DNA from: Halomonas sp.
Lineage (GTDB): Bacteria > Pseudomonadota > Gammaproteobacteria > Pseudomonadales > Halomonadaceae
Length of the DNA stretch: 33,866 nt
Direction: 5' to 3'
NCBI GenBank assembly: GCA_024636705.1
Contig: JAGXGN010000169.1
Span: forward strand, 1 to 33,866
Below the pieces are notes generated by a model. It ran no database searches. It saw only the letters and a program-made list of their open reading frames with translations, and was not told the origin of the DNA. Positions 24,697-33,866 of this stretch are shown one piece after another (position 1 is the stretch's first letter; every line of letters begins with the position of its first letter). Position numbers and translations under genes: made by a program.

Positions 24697-25292
24697 TGGC
24701 AATTCCGCGCCCTTCCTTTCGCGTCTGGCTCTTCCTGCTGTTGCTGGTTGTAGGCGGTGTGCTGACGCTGATCGACCGCCGTGGTGACGTGACGCCAGGC
24801 CCGGTACCCAGGGATGAAGCCGGGGAACCCGACTATTACCTGGAAGGCGTCCGGCTGGTTCGCTTCGATGCCAGTGGCCGGGCTTACCAGCGACTGGAGA
24901 CGCCCCGCCTGGTGCACACGCCCCATGATGACGTCACCCGCATCCAGACCCCGGACGCCAGGCTGATCGACGCTAACGAGCGCACCTGGTTGGCCAGCGC
25001 CGACACGGGCACCCTGGCGGCCGACGGCAACCCCTTGACACTCTCCGGGGACGCCCGACTCGAGGCGCCGGAAGAAGGCTGGCAGCTCGATACCGAGGTG
25101 CTCCATTACGATGCCGACACCGGCCACGCCTGGAGCGACACCCCGGCCCTGCTCCGCCAGCCACCCCAGGAGATGCGCGGGGAGCGCTTCGATGCCTGGA
25201 TCGATGACAATCGGGCCCGACTGACCGACAATGTACGCGGCTATCATCCGCCCGAGACAGCCCCCACTTCCGACGAGGATCTCCCACCATGA
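24696..25292 (+). CDS. lptC: LPS export system protein LptC
   Basis: N-terminal TM and beta-jellyroll-type sequence (DYYLEGVRLVRFDASGRAYQRLETPRLVHTPHDDVTRIQTPDARLI), between kdsC and lptA. Confidence 0.9.
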   Translation: MAIPRPSFRVWLFLLLLVVGGVLTLIDRRGDVTPGPVPRDEAGEPDYYLEGVRLVRFDASGRAYQRLETPRLVHTPHDDVTRIQTPDARLIDANERTWLASADTGTLAADGNPLTLSGDARLEAPEEGWQLDTEVLHYDADTGHAWSDTPALLRQPPQEMRGERFDAWIDDNRARLTDNVRGYHPPETAPTSDEDLPP

Positions 25293-25807
25293 TGCGACGA
25301 TCGTTTGCCTTCCTGGTCACCCAGGCACTCATCACCCTCGCCCTGACGAGCTCGCCGGCCCTGGCCCAGCAAGGCGATGCCAGCGCCCCCATCGAGGTAG
25401 AAGCCAACCAGTTCGATCTCGATGATCGCGCCGGCACCGCCGTCTATACCGGTGATGTGGATATCCGCCAGGGCAGCATGCAGCTGACCGGAGACCGGGT
25501 GGAGATCCAGCGCAATGCCGCAGGCGAGCTCTCGCGTGCGGTCGCCACTGGCGAGCGGGCCTATATCGAGCAGCAACCCGACCCCGCCGAGCCGATGGTC
25601 CGCGGCTGGGGGCGCACCATCATCTATCATGTCGCCGAGCGACGCGTCGAACTCATCGACCGCGCCGAGCTTCACCAGGGTGGCGATACCTTCGATGGTG
25701 GCTACCTGGAGTACTTCCTCGACCGCCGCGTCGTCCAGGCCCGCTCGGATTCCGAGGGTGTCGAGGAACGACAGCGCGTGAGGATGACCCTGCAGCCCGA
25801 GCAATAA
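25289..25807 (+). CDS. lptA: LPS transport periplasmic protein LptA
   Basis: Signal peptide then [44 protein letters not shown]. Confidence 0.94.
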   Translation: MMRRSFAFLVTQALITLALTSSPALAQQGDASAPIEVEANQFDLDDRAGTAVYTGDVDIRQGSMQLTGDRVEIQRNAAGELSRAVATGERAYIEQQPDPAEPMVRGWGRTIIYHVAERRVELIDRAELHQGGDTFDGGYLEYFLDRRVVQARSDSEGVEERQRVRMTLQPEQ

Positions 25808-25815
25808 GGCCACCC

Positions 25816-26541
25816 ATGAGAACCCTTCGCGCTCGCCATCTCACCAAGAGCTACAAGCGCCGACGCGTGGTGCAGGACATCACCCTGTCGATCGCCCAGG
25901 GCCGTATCGTCGGCCTGCTTGGCCCCAACGGAGCCGGCAAGACCACCTCCTTCTACATGATAGTGGGGCTGGTACGTGCCGATGCCGGGGAGGTCGCCAT
26001 CGACGATCAGGACCTCACCAAATCCGCCATGCATGAGCGCGCCCAGGCGGGCATCGGCTATCTGCCCCAGGAGGCCTCGATCTTCCGCAAGCTGTCCGTG
26101 GCCGACAACATAATGGCGATCCTCGAGACACGCCGGGATCTGGACCGCCATGCTCGCCGTGAGAGGCTCGAGAAACTCCTCGAGGACTTCCATGTCGGCC
26201 ATATCCGCGACAACCTGGGAATGAGCCTGTCCGGCGGCGAGCGGCGGCGCGTAGAGATCGCCCGGGCACTGGCCACCGAACCCGCCTTCATCCTGCTCGA
26301 CGAGCCCTTCGCCGGTGTTGACCCCATCTCAGTAGGCGAGATCAAGGCCATCATCCGCCAGCTAAAGGCACGCGATATCGGCGTCTTGATCACCGACCAT
26401 AATGTCCGCGAGACGCTGGATATCTGTGATTCCGCCTATATCGTCGGAGACGGCAAGATCATCGCCGAGGGTGATGCCGAGGCGATCCTCGCCAATCAGC
26501 GCGTCCGTGATGTCTATCTGGGTGCCGATTTCCGACTCTGA
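25816..26541 (+). CDS. lptB: LPS export ABC transporter ATP-binding protein LptB
   Basis: [19 protein letters not shown]...[57 protein letters not shown]. Confidence 0.97.
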   Translation: MRTLRARHLTKSYKRRRVVQDITLSIAQGRIVGLLGPNGAGKTTSFYMIVGLVRADAGEVAIDDQDLTKSAMHERAQAGIGYLPQEASIFRKLSVADNIMAILETRRDLDRHARRERLEKLLEDFHVGHIRDNLGMSLSGGERRRVEIARALATEPAFILLDEPFAGVDPISVGEIKAIIRQLKARDIGVLITDHNVRETLDICDSAYIVGDGKIIAEGDAEAILANQRVRDVYLGADFRL

Positions 26542-26579
26542 CCAGACAAGCTACTGAAATTCTTACCAACCTATCTATT

Positions 26580-26613
26580 CGGCATAAAGATTGCGGATGG
26601 CATAATTATTGCT
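26580..26613 (+). promoter_or_regulatory. Two tandem sigma-54-like -24/-12 elements upstream of rpoN
   Basis: CGGCATAAAGATTGCG (26580-26595) and TGGCATAATTATTGCT (26598-26613); both keep GG-to-GC register and the TTGC -12 box. Confidence 0.5.
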
Positions 26614-26685
26614 CGACAAACGGTTGCATCCCCTCCGAGAGCTCGCTAGGGTAGCCTTTTATCGCCGTCTGGGTCTTCCTTACTC

Positions 26686-28101
26686 ATGGCAATGAAAGCA
26701 TCCCTGCAGCTCCGGGTCGGCACCCAACTGACCATGACCCCCCAGTTGCAGCAGGCCATCGCGCTGTTGCAGCTCTCCACCCTAGACCTCCACCAGGAGA
26801 TCCAGCAGGCACTGGAATCTAATCCCCTGCTGGAGATCGAGGATGACTTCGGTGAGCAGTCGGTGGCCGAGGCGGCCGAGGACGACTGGGCCAGCGATAT
26901 CCCCGACGAGCTGACCACCGATAGCGACTGGTCGGATACCTATCAGGACTTCGGACTATCGCCAGCCGGCACGGGCGAAAGGCCCGACTTCGAACGCCAG
27001 GCGGAACACCAGACACTCCAGGATCACCTGGCTTGGCAGCTGGCGATGACCGATTTCGATGAACGCCAGCGACAGATCGCCGAGAGCCTGATCGACGCCA
27101 TAAGCCCTGCCGGCTACCTGTCCCACTCCCTCGAAGACCTTCGTGAAGGCCTCAAGCCCCAGGGGTTGGGCGATCTCAAGAACCGCGAGATAGAGCAAGT
27201 CCTGCTGCACCTGCAACGGTTCGAGCCCACCGGCATCTTCGCCCGTGACCTTCGCGAATGCCTGATGCTGCAACTCGCCATCCTGCCGGACGACACCCCC
27301 TTGCTGCCTCAGGCGCGCCGCCTGGTTCGCCAGTTCCTGGAAGCCCTTGCCAATGATGACCGCCGTCAGCTCAAGCGACGCCTCGGTCTCGACGAAGACA
27401 GTCTCGATGCGGTGATCGCCCTGATTCGATCACTGGACCCGCGCCCGGGCAGCCGATTTTCCGATGCCACCGATGACTACGTCATTCCCGACCTGGTGGC
27501 TCGACACGACGGTCAGGGCTGGCAGGTCGCGCTCAATGCCGAGGCCCTGCCGAGACTGCGCATACAACCCGACTACGCCGCGCTGATCCGTCGGGCCGAC
27601 AAGAGCCAGGACAACCAGTTTCTCAAGGACCATCTGCAGGAAGCCCGCTGGCTGATCAAGAGCCTCTCCAGCCGCAATGACACCCTGCTGCGGGTGGGTC
27701 GGGAGATCATGGCCCGCCAGATGGCTTTCCTCGAGCAGGGTGACGAGGCCATGAAACCGCTGATACTGACCGATATCGCCCATGCCGTGGAGATGCATGA
27801 GTCGACCATCTCGCGGGTCACCACCCAGAAGTTCATCCATACCCCGCGGGGTGTCTTCGAGCTGAAGTATTTCTTCTCCAGTCAGGTCAGCAACAACGGC
27901 GGCGATGCGCATTCCAGCACGGCGATCCGTGCCCGCATCCGCAAACTGATCCAGGAGGAAACCCCGCGCAAACCGCTCTCCGACAGCAAACTAGTAACGC
28001 TCCTCGAGCAGGACGGGGTTCATGTCGCTCGACGGACGGTAGCCAAGTACAGGGAAGGCATGAAGATCCCCCCCTCCAGCGAGCGCAAGCGCTTAAGATG
28101 A
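26686..28101 (+). CDS. rpoN: RNA polymerase sigma-54 factor
   Basis: MKASLQLRVGTQLTMTPQLQQAIALLQLSTLDL...; RpoN box ARRTVAKYREGMKIPPSSERKRLR. Confidence 0.97.
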   Translation: MAMKASLQLRVGTQLTMTPQLQQAIALLQLSTLDLHQEIQQALESNPLLEIEDDFGEQSVAEAAEDDWASDIPDELTTDSDWSDTYQDFGLSPAGTGERPDFERQAEHQTLQDHLAWQLAMTDFDERQRQIAESLIDAISPAGYLSHSLEDLREGLKPQGLGDLKNREIEQVLLHLQRFEPTGIFARDLRECLMLQLAILPDDTPLLPQARRLVRQFLEALANDDRRQLKRRLGLDEDSLDAVIALIRSLDPRPGSRFSDATDDYVIPDLVARHDGQGWQVALNAEALPRLRIQPDYAALIRRADKSQDNQFLKDHLQEARWLIKSLSSRNDTLLRVGREIMARQMAFLEQGDEAMKPLILTDIAHAVEMHESTISRVTTQKFIHTPRGVFELKYFFSSQVSNNGGDAHSSTAIRARIRKLIQEETPRKPLSDSKLVTLLEQDGVHVARRTVAKYREGMKIPPSSERKRLR

Positions 28102-28121
28102 AAAGCGCGTGACGACAGCTG

Positions 28122-28149
28122 TTTGCAGGCGATGAAAAAGGGTTACAAT
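28122..28149 (+). promoter_or_regulatory. Putative sigma-70 promoter of hpf
   Basis: TTTGCA (28122-28127), 16-nt spacer, TACAAT (28144-28149), about 34 nt upstream of the hpf start. Confidence 0.45.
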
Positions 28150-28182
28150 CGAGGCATCAACCGACAGACGAAGGAGCGCGCC

Positions 28183-28491
28183 ATGCAAGTCAATATCACT
28201 GGCCATCATGTGGAACTGACCGATGCCCTGCGTGACTATGTCAACGACAAGCTCAGTCGAGTGGAACGCCATTACGACAACATCACCAATGTGCAGGTCA
28301 CCCTCTCCATAGAAAAGGAACGCCAGCTGGCTGCCTGTACCCTGCATGCTGCCGGCGCCGATATGCATGCAGAGGCCCAGGAAAACGACATGTACGCCGC
28401 TATCGACGCCCTCGCCGACAAGATCGACCGCCAACTCGTCAAGCACAAGGAAAAGGCACAGGCTCGCGCTCAAGGCGCCGGCGCCCGCTGA
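28183..28491 (+). CDS. hpf: Ribosome hibernation promoting factor, short form
   Basis: MQVNITGHHVELTDALRDYVNDKLSRVERHYDNITNVQVTLSIEKERQLAACTLHAAGADMHAEAQENDMYAAIDALADKIDRQLVKHKEK. Confidence 0.95.
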   Translation: MQVNITGHHVELTDALRDYVNDKLSRVERHYDNITNVQVTLSIEKERQLAACTLHAAGADMHAEAQENDMYAAIDALADKIDRQLVKHKEKAQARAQGAGAR

Positions 28492-28497
28492 TCACCC

Positions 28498-28971
28498 ATG
28501 ACACTGGAAACCATCCTGCCCCCCGAGCGCGCCCTCTTCGATGTGCCCGGGGGAAGCAAAAAGCGCGTACTGGAGTTCTACAGCACCTTCATCGCCCAGA
28601 ACACGCCCAGTCTCGACAGTCAGGAGGTCTTCAGCCGACTGATCGGTCGTGAACGGCTGGGCAGTACCGGTATCGGCAATGGGGTTGCCATTCCCCATGC
28701 CCGAAGCCCTCACTGCAAGGCGCCCATTGCCGGTTTCCTCAAGCTCGCCGAACCCGTGGACTTCGATGCCGTCGATGGCGAGCCGGTGGATCTGGTATTC
28801 GTGCTCCTGGTACCCGAAGAGGCCGACGACGCCCACCTGGCCCTGCTTGCTCAAGTCGCCGGGGTGATGAACGACGTCGAGACGCGCTCCACCCTTCGCA
28901 AGAGCGCAAGCCAGCAAGAGCTCCATGAGCGCCTCGTCGACGCGATTCGACGACAGGCACCATCGCGCTGA
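28498..28971 (+). CDS. ptsN: Nitrogen PTS EIIA component PtsN
   Basis: FSRLIGRERLGSTGIGNGVAIPHARSPHC with the phosphorylated His motif; rpoN cluster. Confidence 0.95.
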   Translation: MTLETILPPERALFDVPGGSKKRVLEFYSTFIAQNTPSLDSQEVFSRLIGRERLGSTGIGNGVAIPHARSPHCKAPIAGFLKLAEPVDFDAVDGEPVDLVFVLLVPEEADDAHLALLAQVAGVMNDVETRSTLRKSASQQELHERLVDAIRRQAPSR

Positions 28972-29016
28972 TCGCTTTCAGGGCCACCCGGCACCCCCTG
29001 GACCAGGAGACCCGCC

Positions 29017-29952
29017 ATGCAACTCGTGATCATCAGTGGCCGATCCGGCTCAGGCAAGTCGATCGCGTTGCAGGCGCTCGAGGATCTTGGCTACTACGCC
29101 ATCGATAATCTGCCGGCCATGCTGCTGGGGTCCCTGGTCGATGAACTCAGCAAGGCATCATCACGGCACACCTCCATTGCCGTCAGCATCGATGCCCGAA
29201 ACCTGCCCCATGCCCTGGAATGCTTCCCGAGTCTCCTGGCGGAGCTGCGCCAGCGGCAGATCGACTGCCAGGTCGTCTATTTCACCACCGATGCCCGTGT
29301 CCTCCTGGAACGCTACTCGGAGACCCGCCGGCGACATCCCCTGACGCGCCACAATGACATGACCCTGGCCGAGGCCATCGACTCCGAGGAAAGTGCCCTC
29401 GCCGAGATCCGTGACCTGGCGGACCTGGTGATCGACACCTCGCGGCTTTCGGTCCACGAGCTGCGCGGCCGTATCAGCGACCAGATCGCCAGCCACCAGG
29501 CCGAGCACCTGACGCTCACCTTCGAGTCCTTCGGCTTCAAGCGTGGCGTACCCCTGGACGCCGACATCGTCTTCGATGCCCGCTGCCTGCCAAACCCCTA
29601 CTGGGATCCGCAACTGCGCCAGTCCACGGGTCGAGACCCGGCCATCATCCAGTTCCTCGACGGTTATCCCATCGTCGGCGAGATGCACGACGATATATGC
29701 GGCTGGATGGAACGCTGGCTTCCCACCTATCAGGCCAGCCATCGCAGCTATCTGACCGTTGCTATCGGCTGTACCGGGGGCCAGCACCGTTCCGTTTACC
29801 TGGCCGAGCGCCTGGCGCACCACTTCGCCGCCCGGCATGCCGGTGTCAAGCTCCGCCATCGTGAACTGGGTATCCACGACGCCCTTGCCAAGGACGCCCC
29901 GCCTCCTGCGAGACAGCATCCGCCAGACGCAAACGACAGGGAAGGAAGTTGA
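29017..29952 (+). CDS. rapZ: RNase adapter protein RapZ
   Basis: MQLVIISGRSGSGKSIALQALEDLGYYAIDNLPAMLL...GCTGGQHRSVYLAERLA. Confidence 0.96.
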   Translation: MQLVIISGRSGSGKSIALQALEDLGYYAIDNLPAMLLGSLVDELSKASSRHTSIAVSIDARNLPHALECFPSLLAELRQRQIDCQVVYFTTDARVLLERYSETRRRHPLTRHNDMTLAEAIDSEESALAEIRDLADLVIDTSRLSVHELRGRISDQIASHQAEHLTLTFESFGFKRGVPLDADIVFDARCLPNPYWDPQLRQSTGRDPAIIQFLDGYPIVGEMHDDICGWMERWLPTYQASHRSYLTVAIGCTGGQHRSVYLAERLAHHFAARHAGVKLRHRELGIHDALAKDAPPPARQHPPDANDREGS

Positions 29953-29955
29953 GGC

Positions 29956-30225
29956 GTGCCGCACCGCAAGCTGACCCTGACCAACAAGCGCGGACTCCAT
30001 GCGCGGGCCACCACCAAGCTGGTGCAGTGCTGCCAGCCCTATGAGGCAGGTGTTACCGTCATCAACGGCAAGATCAAGGGGGACGCGACCAACATCATGT
30101 CACTGCTGATGCTGGCCGCTCCCTGTGGTACCGAACTGGAGATTCATGCCGAAGGCGAGGACGCCGACGCGGCCCTGGACGCCATTGCCGCGCTCTTCGA
30201 GGCCCGCTTCGAAGAAGATAGTTAA
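29956..30225 (+). CDS. ptsO: HPr-family phosphocarrier protein (NPr type)
   Basis: HRKLTLTNKRGLHARATTKLVQCC...KGDATNIMSLLMLAAPCGTELEI; GTG start; downstream of rapZ. Confidence 0.9.
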   Translation: MPHRKLTLTNKRGLHARATTKLVQCCQPYEAGVTVINGKIKGDATNIMSLLMLAAPCGTELEIHAEGEDADAALDAIAALFEARFEEDS

Positions 30226-31559
30226 CCCGCCACCATCATCTCGTCTATCAACCAGCTGCCGGTATGGATGCTGCCGCGGGTATCGGTATCGTCACCCACC
30301 GCCCGCAGGCCCTTGAACATGGCCTCGAGATTGCCCGCGATGGTGAACTCTTCCACCGGGTGCTGAATCTCGCCATTCTCGACCCAGAAACCGGCAGCGC
30401 CACGCGAGTAGTCCCCGGTCACGGCATTCACGCCCTGCCCCATCAATTCGGTCACCAGGACGCCGCGATCCATCCGCGCCAAGATCGCCTCCAGCGACGT
30501 GAGGGGTGCCATGATGCGCAGGTTGCGCGCACCGCCGGCATCGCCGGTGGTCTGCATGCCCAGGCGCCGGGCGCTGTAGGCCGACAGCATGTAGCTGGCC
30601 AGTCGGCCGTTTTCGATGAAGACATTGTCCCGCGTCTGCACCCCCTCGTTGTCGAAGGGACTGCTGGCCATGGCACCTGGCTCCATGGGCCGTTCGCCGA
30701 GGCTGAACCAGTCGGGGAAGATGTCATCACCCAGGCGGTCGCAGAGAAATGACGCCTGGCGATAGAGTGCTCCTCCGGCAATCGCCCCCATGAGGGAACC
30801 GATGAGGCCACTCGCCAGGGAAGGATCGAACAGCACCGGCAAGCGGCCGGTCGCGGGACGCCGGGCGCCGAGGCGTCGCAGGGTACGGCGCGCGGCGCTC
30901 TGGCCGACTCGCACCGGGTCGACAAGATCGCGCGGATGGCGAGCCGTGGTGAAGTCATAGTCACGCTGCATCCCGCTGTCGTCCTCGGCGATCAACATGC
31001 AGGAAAGCGAGTGGCGGCTACCCCGCTGACTGCCCAGGAAGCCGTGACTGTTGGCATACACCCGCACGCCCTCGCCACTGGACAGCGAGGCCCCATCGGA
31101 ACTTCGAATACCGCGGACGTCGCGGCCCGCCGTCTCGCAGGCCAACGCCAGATCGATGGCCTCCTCGGTGGTCAGTGCCCAGGGATGGTGAACATCCAGG
31201 TCGGGTAGGTCACGCGCCATCAAGGCGGCATCGGCCAGGCCTGCCACCGGGTCCTCGCCGGTATGACGGGCGATGGCCAAGGCCTTTTCCACGACGGCAA
31301 GAATGGAGGCGTCACTCGCATCCGTGGACGAGGCACTGCCCTTGCGTGACCCCACATAGACGGTCACGGCGATGCCCTGGTCGCGAGACAGCTCGACGGT
31401 CTCGACCTCTCCCTCGCGCACGCTGACGCCAATTCCCTGATCGACGCTGGCGCCCACCTCGCAGGCATCGGCACCGGCACGCCTGGCAAGCGCCAGCGCC
31501 GACTCGGCACGGGTTTCCAGCAACTGCTGCTGGGTGGTGGCATCGAAAGCCTGTGTCAT
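30222..31559 (-). CDS. pmbA: Metalloprotease PmbA/TldE
   Basis: Long TldD/PmbA-family protein (RAGADACEVGASVDQGIGVSVREGEVETVELSRDQGIAVTVYVGSRKGSASSTD; QGVNAVTGDYSRGAAGFWVENGEIQHPVEEFTIAGNL). Confidence 0.96.
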   Translation of the reverse strand: MTQAFDATTQQQLLETRAESALALARRAGADACEVGASVDQGIGVSVREGEVETVELSRDQGIAVTVYVGSRKGSASSTDASDASILAVVEKALAIARHTGEDPVAGLADAALMARDLPDLDVHHPWALTTEEAIDLALACETAGRDVRGIRSSDGASLSSGEGVRVYANSHGFLGSQRGSRHSLSCMLIAEDDSGMQRDYDFTTARHPRDLVDPVRVGQSAARRTLRRLGARRPATGRLPVLFDPSLASGLIGSLMGAIAGGALYRQASFLCDRLGDDIFPDWFSLGERPMEPGAMASSPFDNEGVQTRDNVFIENGRLASYMLSAYSARRLGMQTTGDAGGARNLRIMAPLTSLEAILARMDRGVLVTELMGQGVNAVTGDYSRGAAGFWVENGEIQHPVEEFTIAGNLEAMFKGLRAVGDDTDTRGSIHTGSWLIDEMMVAG

Positions 31560-31629
31560 GCGTTTCCCCCTAGTGACCGGCCCAGCGGCCGGTGGTCAAT
31601 CATTGCGCGATGCACAGTCCGCGCCTGCG

Positions 31630-31641
31630 AACTGGTATAAT
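31630..31641 (+). promoter_or_regulatory. Extended -10 promoter of yjgA
   Basis: TGGTATAAT extended -10 (TATAAT at 31636-31641), 32 nt before the ATG at 31674. Confidence 0.55.
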
Positions 31642-31673
31642 GAATATTCCGAGCCCCAACCGATGGAAGCGGC

Positions 31674-32207
31674 ATGTCCCAGGAATTCTCTCGCCAGGCA
31701 TTCGACCGACTGTCTAAGATCGATGACGACGAGCCACCCAGCAAGTCCCAACTCAAGCGTGACATGCACGCCCTGCAGGCCATCGGCGAGCACATCATCG
31801 CCATGTCGCCTGCCGAGCGAGCCCGCTTCCCGCTTTCCGATACCCTGCTGGCGGCCGTGGAGGAGACATCACGGATCCGTTCCCATGAAGGCCGAAGGCG
31901 CCACATGCAATACATCGGCAAGCTCATGCGTCGGGAAGATCTCGACGCTATCCGGGCCGTCTTCGATGAAATCGAGCAGGAGGAGATGAAACGCAACCAT
32001 GCCTTCCATCGCCTCGAACGCTGGCGTGACCGCCTCATCGAGGAGGGAGACGCCGCCGTGGAGCCCTTCATCGAGGCATTTCCCGCGGCCGATCGCCAGA
32101 CCCTGCGCCAACTGATCCGCAATGCCCGGCGGGAAAAGGATCAGGGCAATCCGCCCACCAGCTCCCGCAAGCTGTTCCGACTAATCCGTGATACCGCAGG
32201 ACTGTAA
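31674..32207 (+). CDS. yjgA: Ribosome-associated protein YjgA/DarP (DUF615)
   Basis: KIDDDEPPSKSQLKRDMHALQAIGEHIIAMSPAERARFPLSDTLLAAVEETSRIRSHEGRRRHMQYIGKLMR; divergent from pmbA. Confidence 0.94.
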   Translation: MSQEFSRQAFDRLSKIDDDEPPSKSQLKRDMHALQAIGEHIIAMSPAERARFPLSDTLLAAVEETSRIRSHEGRRRHMQYIGKLMRREDLDAIRAVFDEIEQEEMKRNHAFHRLERWRDRLIEEGDAAVEPFIEAFPAADRQTLRQLIRNARREKDQGNPPTSSRKLFRLIRDTAGL

Positions 32208-32215
32208 GCCTGGTG

Positions 32216-32335
32216 CCGAGCTCGGGGCTAACCCGGCGGCAACCCTTCGAGGAGGCGCTGTGAATACCTCCGTGTACGCTACCGACGCCATCCCTGGCGT
32301 AGGACCTCCTCTTCGGGCTGCCCCCGGTGCCCCTC
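32216..32335. repeat. Structured intergenic inverted-repeat element between convergent yjgA and tldD
   Basis: Nested complementary segments: GGGGC (32224-32228)/GCCCC (32329-32333), GGCA (32238-32241)/TGCC (32319-32322), CCC/GGG, GAGGAGG (32249-32255)/CCTCCTC (32305-32311), and inner hairpin ACGCCA-TCCC-TGGCGT (32285-32300). Confidence 0.6.
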
Positions 32336-32354
32336 GTGTTGTGTGCTACCAACC

Positions 32355-33809
32355 TCAGGACTGGGTGCCGCCGATCGTCAGCTCGTCTAGTTTGAGGGTC
32401 GGCTGGCCGACACCCACCGGCACGCCCTGGCCTTCCTTGCCGCAGACGCCGATCCCGGTATCCAGCGCCATGTCATGGCCGATCATGGAGACACGACCCA
32501 TGGCCTCGGGTCCATTGCCGATCAGGGTCGCACCCTTGACCGGCGTGGTGATGCGACCGTCCTCGATCAGGTAGGCCTCGCTTGCCGAGAAGACGAACTT
32601 CCCCGAGGTGATATCCACCTGGCCCCCGCCGAAGCTCACCGCATAGATGCCGCGCTTGACACTGCGCAGGATATCCTCGGGGTCATCCTGTCCGGCCAGC
32701 ATGTAGGTATTGGTCATTCGCGGCATCGGCAGGTGGGCGAAGGACTCGCGGCGGGCATTGCCGGTCGGGGCCATGCCCATCAGGCGTGCATTGAGCTTGT
32801 CCTGCATGTAGCCGGTGAGGATGCCGTCCTCGATCAAGGGGGTGTACTGGCCCAGGGTACCTTCATCATCGACAGTCATCGAACCACGCCGATCGGCCAG
32901 GGTCGCATCGTCGACCACGGTGACGCCGGGAGAGGCCACCCGCTTCCCCATGCGTCCGGCGAAGGCCGAGCTGCCCTTGCGGTTGAAGTCCCCTTCCAGG
33001 CCGTGGCCTACCGCTTCGTGCAGCAGGATGCCCGGCCACCCCGGGCCCAGCACGACCGGTAACTGGCCGGCCGGTGCATCGACGGCCTCGAGATTGACCA
33101 ACGCCTGGCGAACCGCCTCCTTGGCATAGCGCTCGGCGACCTGCTCGTCGCGAAGACGCGCCATGGAATAGCGTCCGCCACCACCGGCACTACCGCGTTC
33201 ACGCCGGCCATTCCTGACCACGATGACGCTGACATTGAAACGCACCAGCGGGCGGATATCCGCCGCCAGGGTGCCATCGCTGGCCCGCACCAGCACCAGT
33301 TCATGGACACCGCTGAGCGAGGCACTCACCTGGGATACCGCGGGATCGGCCGCCCGCGCGGCCCGATCGGCCTGCTTGAGCATGGTGATCTTGTCCTCGG
33401 CGGAGAGCCCGGAGAGTGGATCCACCCCGGCATAGGCGGCAGGGTGGCGTGCCGCGACTCTCGTAGCGGACTTGAGCTGGCTACCACTTCGCACGATCCC
33501 GGCGGCCGTGCGTCCTGTCTCGGCCAGGGCCTCGGGCGATATCTGGTTGGAATAGGCGAAGCCCGTCTTCTCACCGGCCATGGAGCGAACCCCCACACCC
33601 CCGTCGATGTTGTAGCTGGCCTCCTTGACCTCGCCATCCTCGAGTACCCATCCCTCCTGCCAGGTGCGCTGGAAATAGAGATCGGCATAATCGATGCCGC
33701 GTCCCAGGGCATGGCCCAGCCCCACGTCCAGGGTGTCGAGGTCCAGTCCACCGGGAGCGAGCAGGGTCTCGGCGACGTCATCGAGAAGAAAGTCTTGGCG
33801 TGATGTCAT
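32355..33809 (-). CDS. tldD: Metalloprotease TldD
   Basis: 484 aa; [67 protein letters not shown] (HExxxH metal site). Confidence 0.97.
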   Translation of the reverse strand: MTSRQDFLLDDVAETLLAPGGLDLDTLDVGLGHALGRGIDYADLYFQRTWQEGWVLEDGEVKEASYNIDGGVGVRSMAGEKTGFAYSNQISPEALAETGRTAAGIVRSGSQLKSATRVAARHPAAYAGVDPLSGLSAEDKITMLKQADRAARAADPAVSQVSASLSGVHELVLVRASDGTLAADIRPLVRFNVSVIVVRNGRRERGSAGGGGRYSMARLRDEQVAERYAKEAVRQALVNLEAVDAPAGQLPVVLGPGWPGILLHEAVGHGLEGDFNRKGSSAFAGRMGKRVASPGVTVVDDATLADRRGSMTVDDEGTLGQYTPLIEDGILTGYMQDKLNARLMGMAPTGNARRESFAHLPMPRMTNTYMLAGQDDPEDILRSVKRGIYAVSFGGGQVDITSGKFVFSASEAYLIEDGRITTPVKGATLIGNGPEAMGRVSMIGHDMALDTGIGVCGKEGQGVPVGVGQPTLKLDELTIGGTQS

Positions 33810-33835
33810 TCGGCATTTTCCACAGAGATCTGCGG

Positions 33836-33866
33836 CTGTCTCTTATACACATCTGACGCTGCCGAC
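33836..33866. other. Illumina Nextera (Tn5 mosaic end plus adapter) sequence, non-genomic
   Basis: CTGTCTCTTATACACATCT followed by GACGCTGCCGAC, the reverse complement of the Nextera Read 1 transposase adapter, exactly at the end of the window. Confidence 0.97.

Noticed and set aside
33836-33866. Genuine Tn5/IS50 mobile element end
   Set aside because: The mosaic end is followed by the Nextera adapter GACGCTGCCGAC and not by IS50 sequence, so it is library contamination.

Overview
The window is a high-GC gammaproteobacterial chromosomal segment. Protein content and gene order suggest Halomonadaceae (inference). It is almost entirely conserved housekeeping genes: the start of a dcw cluster (ftsI partial, ftsL, rsmH), rnpB, rsmI, lpoA-yraN-diaA-dolP, sspBA, the cytochrome bc1 operon, rpsI-rplM, zapE/zapG, a Nif3-family gene, a DegS/AlgW protease, hisD-hisG-murA-ibaG, mlaBCDEF, kdsD-kdsC-lptCAB-rpoN-hpf-ptsN-rapZ-HPr, and pmbA/yjgA/tldD. 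I see no CRISPR array, IS element, prophage, toxin-antitoxin or defence locus, and nothing that supports a new multi-gene system. The items worth a second look are small: (1) a 31-nt Nextera/Tn5 adapter at the right end, which is an assembly artefact; (2) two tandem sigma-54-like -24/-12 elements upstream of rpoN itself; (3) a decayed, frameshifted fragment resembling the C-terminus of a YrbG-type Ca2+/Na+ antiporter at the usual yrbG position; (4) a ~110-nt multi-segment inverted-repeat element between yjgA and tldD; (5) tight packing of rnpB between rsmI and rsmH, with a likely promoter -35 over the rsmI stop codon and no mraZ; (6) a candidate L13 leader upstream of rplM.
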